This document shows positions 17,569 through 24,812 of a DNA stretch of 41,248 nucleotides, one piece after another. Positions within the stretch are counted from its first letter, which is position 1; every line of letters starts with the position of its first letter. The stretch is from JAEXNA01 sp050486105. GTDB lineage: Bacteria; Vulcanimicrobiota; Xenobia; Xenobiales; JADMJV01. The DNA lies in assembly GCA_050486105.1 (NCBI GenBank), contig JBJHCR010000012.1, positions 1 through 41,248 on the forward strand, in the 5' to 3' direction. A program made the position numbers and the translations under genes. Below the pieces are notes generated by a model. It did not search any database, was not told the DNA's origin, and saw only the letters and a program-made list of their open reading frames with translations.

Positions 17569-19991
17569 GCAATGCTCTTGGCCAAAGCTCCGACTTCATG
17601 GGGCGGGCCCACGCATGAAGGGCACCCTTCCTCACAAGGGCACTCAGTCAAGAGACGACCAACGTGGACCAACAATTCTGGGAAGCGGTCGTAGATTTGA
17701 GCGGAAAACCCTATCCCCCCGGGGTAGTTGTCGTAGAGGAATATGGTGGGCAAGAAGCCGTCCTGCCAAAGACTCTCAGCCGTGATAGTAGGCGGGAGAT
17801 CTTCTTCGAGTCCAGACCTGAGCCAGGACTCTTGGGAAACCGTCGACTCTGACTCCGGCTTCTGAAGAGAAACTCGGCCATCAGTTCGGCCTTCGGTCAA
17901 GGGAATGACCTGCCCGCTGCGGTCCCCGACGGAACGGGCCAAGTCCCGCACATCGCACATGAGATATAAGGGCGCGATATGAGCCAAGGCATAAGCTAGG
18001 CCGTTGAGAGCATCCATAACGTCGGCCTTAAGGAAAGGCAACTCAGCCAAGAAGTCCGGCCGGAAAGTGACCCAAAACGAGGTGGTGTGCATCTCGTGGT
18101 CGGGCAGGCACACTTCCCCAAATCCAACGTTCTCCCTGGTGTCGAATTTGATCTTTTTGAAACCCGAGACCCGCCAAGCAACGTGAACCTCACCGTGCTC
18201 GAAAGTCAAGATCTCGCCTACTTTCAGGTTTTGGAAGCTGTCCAAGACCTGCACTGAGGTGTGGGTGATGGCGTCGGTGTAATAATCCACCTCCACTCGG
18301 CGAACATAGGCCCGTCTTTGATCGTAATCCAAACGCTTCACATGATAAGTCTGTCCCTCCACTAAGTAGATGGCGTCTTCATAAATGGTGGACGGAGCCG
18401 AATGCCAGTCAACTTCAGAAATCACCCGCTCCTGATTATCCATGTCCATGACCACAAAGTTCTCGGGACTAGCACTGCGCAGTGAGATCCCATCGGCGGG
18501 GTAGGTCTCCGAGCTCCAGTGATACTGTCCACCGGCCTCATACAGGAGTCCATGGTCGGCCAGATAGCCCAACAACGGTTCTAGGTCGGCCTCCCCGAAT
18601 TTCTCTTGAGGTTCGAAAGGTATTTCAAAGCAGGCGCACTTAAGATGGCTCAGCAATATGGACAGATTTTCGGGATTGATCCGAGCATGCTCGGGAGAAC
18701 TCTCGAAGAAATAGTCTGGGTTCTGCATCAAGAATTGGTCGAGGGGATCGCTCCGTCCCACCAAGATCACCGCAGACTCCGTGTCCCGGCGTCCTGCCCG
18801 ACCGGCCTGTTGCCAGGTGGAAGCGATGGTTCCCGGATAACCGCTCAAGATAGCCAATTCCAACGAGCCGATATCGATCCCCAACTCCAAAGCATTGGTA
18901 CTGATCACCCCAAGAACTTTACCCTGTCGCAAGCCTCGCTCAATCTCTCTTCTCACTGACGGGAGATACCCACCACGGTAACCCCGAATCAAACCCTCCT
19001 GATCAACAGTGCGTTCCAATCTCTGTTTGAGGTCCCTAGTCAACACTTCAACATTGAGGCGGGAGGCAGCAAAAACGATAGAGCGGACCTGCTTTCTCAG
19101 AAACTTCTCGGCGATCCGGCGAGTGACTGAAAGGTAGGATCGACGAATTCCGAGCTCTTTATTGAGGACCGGAGGATTAGTGAAAACCACCGTCTTGGGT
19201 CCTGAGGGAGCACCTGAGTTCTCTACCAGATGGATCGGCCGTCCCAAAAGTGTTTCGGCGTGCTCTTTGGGATTGGCAATAGTCGCCGAACAAAGAATGA
19301 AAACCGGGTCGGAACCGTGGAAACGACAGATCCTCTGAAGACGTCTCAGGACGTTGGCCACGTGACTACCAAAGACACCCCGATAAATGTGAAGTTCGTC
19401 GAGAATCACGAAGCGTAAGTCGGCAAAAAACCTGGCCCACTTGGTGTGATGGGGTAAGATACCGGTATGCAGCATGTCGGGATTGGTCATGACCACATGA
19501 CCCCTGCTTCGAATAGCTCGACGGGCATCAGATGGGGTGTCGCCATCATAGGTGAAGACCCCGAGACTCGCTCCCACAACCCGATCGAGTTCTAAGAGCT
19601 CTGCCAACTGGTCCTGAGCCAAAGCTTTGGTGGGAAACATGTAGAGTGCTCGAGTGGTCCGGTCCTGTAAGACCCTCTCCAAGACTGGTAGGTTATAGCA
19701 AAGGGTCTTGCCCGAAGCCGTGGGGGTGACCACCACAGTGCTCTTCCCGTTTTGGGTCGCTTCGACGGCCTCGGTCTGATGAGTATAGAGTTGCTCGATC
19801 CCTCGCTTCTTGAGAGCCTCCACCACCTGAGACGATAAACCCTCAGGCCAATTCCCATAGCTTGCCTTCTTGGCCTCTTGACGATGGACGCAAGCTATGT
19901 TGCCTCGCTCGGACTCCTGGGCCAGAAAATCGTCGAGGGCATTCTTGAGACCGGAAGCGGCGACTAACGGTTCAATCAGACTTAGCCTCAT
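17511..19991 (-). CDS. DEAD/DEAH-box helicase of the MrfA/YprA family with DUF1998-type C-terminus
   Basis: This superfamily 2 helicase resembles Bacillus MrfA (YprA), which with MrfB acts in a repair pathway for mitomycin C damage. In 826 residues it shows Walker A TPTASGKT (89-96), a DELH box (198-201) followed by the family-typical IYRGVFGSHVA, a C-lobe with the arginine-finger motif QQAGRAGRRD, and a C-terminal four-Cys site CPCEEGCPSC (784-793) of the DUF1998/zinc type. No MrfB-like nuclease gene is next to it. Its start overlaps the end of bolA by 20 bp, so the two are probably cotranscribed. Its 3' end overlaps the cyclase gene on the other strand by 58 bp. Helicase identity is certain; the repair role is by family. 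Confidence 0.92.
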   Translation of the reverse strand: MRLSLIEPLVAASGLKNALDDFLAQESERGNIACVHRQEAKKASYGNWPEGLSSQVVEALKKRGIEQLYTHQTEAVEATQNGKSTVVVTPTASGKTLCYNLPVLERVLQDRTTRALYMFPTKALAQDQLAELLELDRVVGASLGVFTYDGDTPSDARRAIRSRGHVVMTNPDMLHTGILPHHTKWARFFADLRFVILDELHIYRGVFGSHVANVLRRLQRICRFHGSDPVFILCSATIANPKEHAETLLGRPIHLVENSGAPSGPKTVVFTNPPVLNKELGIRRSYLSVTRRIAEKFLRKQVRSIVFAASRLNVEVLTRDLKQRLERTVDQEGLIRGYRGGYLPSVRREIERGLRQGKVLGVISTNALELGIDIGSLELAILSGYPGTIASTWQQAGRAGRRDTESAVILVGRSDPLDQFLMQNPDYFFESSPEHARINPENLSILLSHLKCACFEIPFEPQEKFGEADLEPLLGYLADHGLLYEAGGQYHWSSETYPADGISLRSASPENFVVMDMDNQERVISEVDWHSAPSTIYEDAIYLVEGQTYHVKRLDYDQRRAYVRRVEVDYYTDAITHTSVQVLDSFQNLKVGEILTFEHGEVHVAWRVSGFKKIKFDTRENVGFGEVCLPDHEMHTTSFWVTFRPDFLAELPFLKADVMDALNGLAYALAHIAPLYLMCDVRDLARSVGDRSGQVIPLTEGRTDGRVSLQKPESESTVSQESWLRSGLEEDLPPTITAESLWQDGFLPTIFLYDNYPGGIGFSAQIYDRFPELLVHVGRLLTECPCEEGCPSCVGPPHEVGALAKSIAQVLLSSVEASGPFRAVRF

Positions 19992-20253
19992 CCGGAGTGC
20001 GAAGCACCAGGCTCAGGGCGTGGACCGGTCCATCCATCTCTTCTTTCAAGATTTGGTGGACTCTGCGAAATCGGGCTACCCTGGACAGACCCTGAAAGGC
20101 CTCGCTGACCACGGTGACGTTGAAATGACTCTCTCCGGTCCCCGGGGAGCCGGCGTGGCCTGCGTGATGATGAGAGACATTCTCTATCAAGAGCGTCTTC
20201 GGGCTTAAGTCCCTGGTCAGTTTCTCCTTGATTTGATGCTCTACATTACCCAT
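19972..20253 (-). CDS. bolA: BolA family protein
   Basis: BolA-type proteins bind monothiol glutaredoxins and [2Fe-2S] clusters or act as transcription regulators. The 93-residue frame from ATG 20253 begins MGNVEHQIKEKL and contains the class II KH-like fold features ENVSHHHAGHAG, GESHFNVTVVS (with the conserved cluster-binding His), FQGLSRVARFRRVHQIL, and GPVHALSLVL. The frame is open to 20325, but that upstream part would overlap the preceding gene and is not conserved BolA sequence, so I chose the internal ATG 23 bp after that gene's stop. No strong ribosome site is visible. The end overlaps the helicase start by 20 bp. No glutaredoxin gene is in the window. Confidence 0.9.
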   Translation of the reverse strand: MGNVEHQIKEKLTRDLSPKTLLIENVSHHHAGHAGSPGTGESHFNVTVVSEAFQGLSRVARFRRVHQILKEEMDGPVHALSLVLRTPDEAKSD

Positions 20254-20276
20254 GATTCTTGGTTCGGGCGAACAGC

Positions 20277-20987
20277 TTACCTCGACGAGGCGGCTTCCTG
20301 CATAACCCGTTGGACATCGGCCCAAAGCCGCTCAGAAAGGCAATCTACCTGGTCCAGGGGGAAAAGCATGGAGTTTTGAGTTGCAATCTCTCTTTGGATA
20401 TCGCTGGCCAGTTCTTCTTGGGTCTTGGGATTCTTTTCTCCCACCGAAGCCCAGATTGAACGCTGAAGCACCACCGTGCGATGAAGTCTAGGTCGCAATA
20501 CCGGCTTGAGCTTCTGGGCCCTATCGAGCTTGAGGCCCGAGTACAACACCTCAATGGCAGGAGTGTACTGCTCTAAGTCCGTTGCCAGTTCATAGTTCTC
20601 GGCAGCATTGCCTGACGGGGCATCCTTGGAGTGATCCAGACAATAACCTCTTAGAGTCTTGCCGACGGTCTCTCCGGGTTCCACCGTCATTTTGAAAGCT
20701 TCTTCGAGCATGATAGGTTGGACCTTGCCACTGGGATCATCCAAAACCATTCCTGGAAGAAACTCCAGAGTCACCGGTTCCGAGCCGTTGTTGGTGACCG
20801 TCATATCCACCATCTCTCCGGAGACCAAGCCCAAGCCTTGAAAGGATACATCCAAGTTTCCAGCACTCAACTGCTGACTCAAGACTTGGCTGGAAGCCTG
20901 CACCGATCCGGCCAAGTTTTGGCCTAAGGCGGGGAAGAAAAGAACCAGCACCAGCGCGAGAATCGCTAAGAAAAATCTGAACCTCAT
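20277..20987 (-). CDS. Exported protein of unknown function next to TpsB
   Basis: I do not recognise a named family. The 236-residue protein begins MRFRFFLAILALVLVLFFPA, a clear signal peptide with cleavage likely after ALGQ. An Ig-like beta-rich domain follows (about 45-130): VTNNGSEPVTLEFLPGM, then a Pro-Gly turn PGETV and GYCLDHSK with a lone Cys. The C-terminal half is helical and charged and has a second Cys (VDCLSERLW) that could pair with the first. ATG 20987 was chosen because GAGGGG lies 9 nt before it. ATG 20996 would sit directly against that site. It is separated by 14 bp from the TpsB gene, so it may be a periplasmic partner or cargo; that is inference. Confidence 0.75.
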   Translation of the reverse strand: MRFRFFLAILALVLVLFFPALGQNLAGSVQASSQVLSQQLSAGNLDVSFQGLGLVSGEMVDMTVTNNGSEPVTLEFLPGMVLDDPSGKVQPIMLEEAFKMTVEPGETVGKTLRGYCLDHSKDAPSGNAAENYELATDLEQYTPAIEVLYSGLKLDRAQKLKPVLRPRLHRTVVLQRSIWASVGEKNPKTQEELASDIQREIATQNSMLFPLDQVDCLSERLWADVQRVMQEAASSR

Positions 20988-21001
20988 GATCGTCATCCCC
21001 C

Positions 21002-22606
21002 TCAAAACTGCTTCGAGAACATCAGGTAAGGCACTGGCCCGCTCTGATTGTTTGGTGCAAGATTGCGTCCGCCGATAGGCCAACCCAAGTCCGCCCTAAT
21101 GAAAGTCTGCTCAGGCAAGCGAAACTGGAAGGTTAGGCCGGCACCCGTCATTGTGACACTGGGAATCTCCCCGATGGCGGGGTTCTTGATGGCCGCCCCA
21201 CCGTGGTCGATGAAGGCGCCCACTTCAAACAAATCTCGGTGAGCCGAAATGGGGGCCGTCCTGAGTTCTGCGCTCAGGCTGTAGCCGGTGTCCCCCAAAT
21301 AACCGGATTGGAGGTGCCCACGCACGCTGGAAATTCCTCCCAGACCGAACTGCTCGGCATAAGGCAAAGGCGCGCTGGCACCTTGTCCCGCCCCTCGCAA
21401 AATGAGATAGGTGGATTCGTTGATCCCTTGCACTCGACTCAAATCGAGATTGAACTTTGTGAACCCGCCACCAGCCGCTCTAGACGACAGTGGGTCTCCG
21501 GGAGACGACCCACCTAACGCGGAACCAAGGTCCTGAGTGATGCGAAATGCCCCATAATTTCTCCCCAAACCGGAGCCCCAATCTCCGGATACTCCCAAGA
21601 CCACCTCGCGCAGCCGGTCTCTTGAGAACTGCTGACCGAGTATTCTGTTCTCAATGTCCTGATAGATGAAGCCCCCCTCGATATCAAGGTTGGCTTCGGC
21701 AGAACGGATCACCCGATGACGGACCAGGGCTCGTATGACGTCGGCACTACCACGGATGTCGAGTATTTGTAACTCTTGACCGACCTGAAATGCGGAGTTG
21801 GCGTAGCTGAGGTCCAACGACGTACCCAGATTGTTCAAGGGTGTCTGATAGCCTACCATGAAGAGGTCGAGACCATTAGTATCCGCATTCAAGAGGCCGG
21901 AATTCACGTAGCGCAAGCTGAGGACATCCCCACGATTCGAGAGGTTCCCCCATTGAAAGGTGCCTCCGAGGCGGTGCTCACCGGTGGAGCGCGCCCCGAG
22001 GTTGTTGTAGTCGATTCCATAGTGGAGAGGGCGGCTGTCGCTCACTTGGAGAACCACGTCCACTTCGCCTTCAGAGCTACCTTCTCTCAAGACCGAGCGG
22101 ACATTGAGGTCCATCTGGTCGTTGAGTAACAACAGCTGTCGCTGAAACTCGCTGTTGCGGGGCAGACTATCCTGATCAGGCCCAGTCAGAGCCGGTTCGA
22201 ACATCCACTCGATATAATCGGTATCGTAGAAGCGGTTCCCCTCGACACTCACCTTGCCGACCTTGGCCTCAATCACTCGAATAATGAGTTCTCCATCGGT
22301 CAAGTCTTGCTCCGGAAGGTAGGCTGAAACGGTGAGATAGTCGTTCTCACGGTATCGAGTAACGATGGCCTCGGACAGTCGTCGAATGTCATCAAAGGAC
22401 AGAAGCCTTCCCTCCCACCTTGCCAAGATGTCGGCGAAGTGGTCGGTGGACAGGGTCCGATTTCCCTCTAGCGTAATTCGCTGAACTTTTACTTGCTCGA
22501 GTTCCTGACTTTCGTCGGACTCGATCTGGGCCAAAGCCGGCCCCAGACTTACAATCCAGCAAATCACCAGAACTCGCACTAACAATTCCCAATACTTAGT
22601 AAACAC
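21002..22606 (-). CDS. ShlB/FhaC/HecB-family (TpsB) outer-membrane secretion barrel
   Basis: TpsB proteins export a single large partner (TpsA) across the outer membrane. The protein has a signal peptide ending ALAQ, a POTRA_2-type domain (VQRITLEGNRTLS to VIEAKVGKVSVEGN), a second POTRA, then a 16-strand-type barrel. The barrel includes the L6-loop motif SSVRGHLQSGYLGDTGY (VRG followed by His, not Tyr or Phe). It ends in Phe, as expected for BamA recognition. I chose GTG 22606 because GGGAGG lies 6 nt upstream and the product then starts close to the hydrophobic signal. GTG 22612 is an alternative. The frame runs open to 22702, which would overlap the HD gene. No filamentous TpsA gene is adjacent. 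Confidence 0.9.
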   Translation of the reverse strand: MFTKYWELLVRVLVICWIVSLGPALAQIESDESQELEQVKVQRITLEGNRTLSTDHFADILARWEGRLLSFDDIRRLSEAIVTRYRENDYLTVSAYLPEQDLTDGELIIRVIEAKVGKVSVEGNRFYDTDYIEWMFEPALTGPDQDSLPRNSEFQRQLLLLNDQMDLNVRSVLREGSSEGEVDVVLQVSDSRPLHYGIDYNNLGARSTGEHRLGGTFQWGNLSNRGDVLSLRYVNSGLLNADTNGLDLFMVGYQTPLNNLGTSLDLSYANSAFQVGQELQILDIRGSADVIRALVRHRVIRSAEANLDIEGGFIYQDIENRILGQQFSRDRLREVVLGVSGDWGSGLGRNYGAFRITQDLGSALGGSSPGDPLSSRAAGGGFTKFNLDLSRVQGINESTYLILRGAGQGASAPLPYAEQFGLGGISSVRGHLQSGYLGDTGYSLSAELRTAPISAHRDLFEVGAFIDHGGAAIKNPAIGEIPSVTMTGAGLTFQFRLPEQTFIRADLGWPIGGRNLAPNNQSGPVPYLMFSKQF

Positions 22607-22661
22607 AGTCACCCTCCCGAGAATGGAATGAGGCTTTCGCAACTTTAGCCTTTTAACCTCT

Positions 22662-23219
22662 CTACTGGCGGACAGACCCGAACTCTTCTTCCAAACTCTC
22701 AAATCGAGCTAGGGAGGTCGCCCCATGACGACGGATTCGGGAACGAACTTGATCGGTACTTAAAATCCCGGGAAGACCCTTGGAAAAGAACTGATCGGCG
22801 AAGCAGATGATCCGCTCTTCGAGGGTCAGGGGCAACATGTCGCGTTCGGGGAGAGGTAAGTGATTCTCCCGGATCTCCTCGGCCGTCAATCCGGTTCCCA
22901 GGTGGCGTTCACAAACCAGAGCATGCTCTGGAAGTCCCGCTTCTTCACAGATCTGTCGTCCGATCACCCCGTGCCGCAGGTAAGGCTCATGTCCGGTACA
23001 TCCGATTCCCGGAGCGTGGGTGTAGCGGATTCCGATGTCGTGCAACCAAGCAGCCTCGGCCAAGAATTCGAGCCTTGCCTTTTGAGTGGCTCCAATTTGA
23101 AGCGCCAGGGCACAAACAGCGCGAGAGTGGTCTGATAGGATCTCAGTGGCGGGATGGTCCAAAGGATAGTGGTGATAAAACAGAGCCTCCACCGAAGCGG
23201 GAAGTTCAGTCTTGGACAT
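22662..23219 (-). CDS. HD domain phosphohydrolase
   Basis: HD-domain proteins are metal-dependent phosphohydrolases, often acting on nucleotides. The 185-residue protein has DHSRAVCALAL (first His), the signature AWLHDIGI (His-Asp) and RHGVIGRQICEEAG with a later conserved His (CERHLGTG), matching the predicted HD superfamily seen in small HDIG proteins. ATG 23219 overlaps the ankyrin stop by 14 bp. An upstream TTG at 23234 is less likely. No signal peptide is present, so it acts in the cytoplasm. The exact substrate cannot be deduced. Confidence 0.87.
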   Translation of the reverse strand: MSKTELPASVEALFYHHYPLDHPATEILSDHSRAVCALALQIGATQKARLEFLAEAAWLHDIGIRYTHAPGIGCTGHEPYLRHGVIGRQICEEAGLPEHALVCERHLGTGLTAEEIRENHLPLPERDMLPLTLEERIICFADQFFSKGLPGILSTDQVRSRIRRHGATSLARFESLEEEFGSVRQ

Positions 23220-23964
23220 ACTCGGGCTCTTCAAGCTTAACTCGATGGAAAACCGCTCCGTTCTGCCTCAGGTAGATCCTGACGGCTTCAGCTTGATTTC
23301 GCCAACTTTTTTGGGCCAAATCGAGAGGGGTGTCCCCACGCGCATCGATGACGTTCACATCCGCACCGGCCTCTACCAACGCTTGGACGATCCTCAGATG
23401 CCCTGCCAAAGCGCTCTCGTGCAGAGGTGTTCGCCCCCGCACCGTAGCCAAATCGGGAGAAGCCTTGGCTGCCAGCAGTCGCTGGACTGTTTCCGAACGG
23501 CCAACCCGAGCAGCCATATAAAGCGGCGTGGTTCCTTCACCATCTCTGCTATCGACATCAGCTCCCGAGGCGATCAGCAGACCGACCAAGTCTCCGTGTC
23601 CTGCTGAAGCGGCAGCGTGAATGGGACGAGTCCCACGCAAGGTGATAGCGTTGACTTCAGCTCCACTTTCCAGAAGGAGTTCTGCCACCTCGGTTCGACC
23701 CAAAACAGTGGCTCGATATAGCGGCTTGATTCCTGAAAACATCTCTGCGTGGACCCATTCCGGATTGTCCTTCAACAAACTCTGCACCAGACTCGCTCGA
23801 CCGTCGGTGACGGCACGAAAGAAGAGGTCCAAGTCTGGAACTTCTTCAGCCCGAGACGACGAACTGACCAGCAGGCAGAAAGCGAGAGTGAGAGCCCAGA
23901 GGCCTCCGTGCCAAGGTTTGGCAAAACGGAAACAAATTCCTAACATTCGTTCACATTTCTGCAA
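23206..23964 (-). CDS. Exported ankyrin repeat protein
   Basis: Ankyrin repeats are protein-binding surfaces. The 252-residue protein has an N-terminal hydrophobic signal (ALTLAFCLLVSSSSRAEE) and about five to six ankyrin repeats from residue 45 to 230, visible as TPLYMAARVGR, TPLHESALAGHL, RPIHAAASAGHGD and DTPLDLAQ, each followed by VxxLLxxGADV. The likely location is therefore the periplasm. AGGAG lies 10 nt before TTG 23964, so I kept that start; ATG 23946 is possible but has no ribosome site. It is first in a - strand run continuing through the HD, TpsB, exported, bolA and helicase genes. Its 5' side faces the 24109 gene across 144 bp. Confidence 0.88.
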   Translation of the reverse strand: MQKCERMLGICFRFAKPWHGGLWALTLAFCLLVSSSSRAEEVPDLDLFFRAVTDGRASLVQSLLKDNPEWVHAEMFSGIKPLYRATVLGRTEVAELLLESGAEVNAITLRGTRPIHAAASAGHGDLVGLLIASGADVDSRDGEGTTPLYMAARVGRSETVQRLLAAKASPDLATVRGRTPLHESALAGHLRIVQALVEAGADVNVIDARGDTPLDLAQKSWRNQAEAVRIYLRQNGAVFHRVKLEEPEYVQD

Positions 23965-24108
23965 CTTTTATTCACTCCTGTTTACAAACGCTTCCTAGCC
24001 GCAGCACCACTCCTCCCCTATTCTTTAGTCGAGGGGGGAAGCGGCGTTAGCCCCAGGCCCCTCCCGACATTTGGCCTGCGCCACTCAGTCAAGAAAGGTC
24101 GTAATCAC

Positions 24109-24564
24109 GTGTTTGAACCGATCATCGGTAGTCTCCTCCAACAGGGCCGAAACCTGGATGAAGCTGTCCTGGAGGCCCAATCCCTGGCGCGTCAGGCTTT
24201 TTCCCACGCCCGGAGACTCCAAAGAGTGCTCGAGAAGAATCCTCGGACCAACACCTTCCGCCAAGAGATTCTAGAACCGCTGATTCGCAAAGAGCGAGAA
24301 GTTCTAGCTCTCCAAGAGCGAGTCAATCAAGGTGGGTCCCATCGCGTCAGCGACCAGGCAAACCTGAGTGCTCTGCTCCGACGTAGACAACGAGAATATG
24401 AATTGCTTCGACTCGAAGTTCCCTACCATCAACTCCCGGAAGATTTACGGGGGGTGGTCAGCGATTATCTGGAAGCTCGACGAAGGGAAATTTACCTTGG
24501 AGACGCCGAGAGATTTCGGCGGGCAGCTCTCGAATATTTGGAGCAAGCCGCCCTCGCCTGCTGA
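24109..24564 (+). CDS. Small helical protein of unknown function
   Basis: I do not recognise a family. The 151-residue product begins at GTG 24109, with AAAGG 10 nt upstream. It is almost wholly alpha-helical and charged (LIRKEREVLALQERV, LLRRRQREYELLRLE), with heptad-like spacing that suggests a coiled coil. There is no signal peptide or membrane segment. It stands alone, divergent from the ankyrin gene and 248 bp before the GH31 gene. A short hairpin AAACCC-6 nt-GGGTTT overlaps its stop codon (24564-24581) and may be a weak terminator. Codon use is similar to neighbouring genes, which supports it being real. Confidence 0.6.
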   Translation: MFEPIIGSLLQQGRNLDEAVLEAQSLARQAFSHARRLQRVLEKNPRTNTFRQEILEPLIRKEREVLALQERVNQGGSHRVSDQANLSALLRRRQREYELLRLEVPYHQLPEDLRGVVSDYLEARRREIYLGDAERFRRAALEYLEQAALAC

Positions 24565-24657
24565 AACCCAGGCGCGGGTTTAAGCGTCCGCCCGAAGGTT
24601 CTGCAGTCAGGTGAGCACAGTTCCATCTCTGCTGCTCGCTTAGGGATGTCGAGCGCC

Positions 24658-24687
24658 CAGAGGGCAGCCGCGAGCGTTTGCCCTCTG
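24658..24687. other. Inverted repeat in the 248-bp gap before the GH31 gene
   Basis: CAGAGGGCA (24658-24666) and TGCCCTCTG (24679-24687) form a perfect 9-bp stem with a 12-nt loop. Only three Ts follow, so it is a weak terminator candidate or an operator. The rest of the gap (24565-24812) holds the small AAACCC/GGGTTT hairpin near its start and a perfect TTGACA at 24689 that lacks a well-spaced -10. No gene is visible there. Confidence 0.4.
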
Positions 24688-24812
24688 TTTGACACCGACT
24701 TATCTGAATACCCGCCTATGCGGCACTGAACCCTAGCAAGAGTCCATCCGGATAGGCAGGGGAACACCCTTGGTCAGAAAAGGCTCCACACTTAAGTGAG
24801 GAGCTTCTTCTT

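Noticed and set aside
19972..20325. Longer start for BolA
   Set aside because: The added N-terminus overlaps the preceding exported-protein gene and does not look like BolA.
24689..24694. Perfect TTGACA as a promoter -35 for the GH31 gene
   Set aside because: No acceptable -10 box at 16-18 bp (the nearest, TATGCG, is too far).
24565..24812. Possible small RNA gene in the 248-bp gap
   Set aside because: Two hairpins exist, but there is no promoter and terminator pair that defines a transcript.
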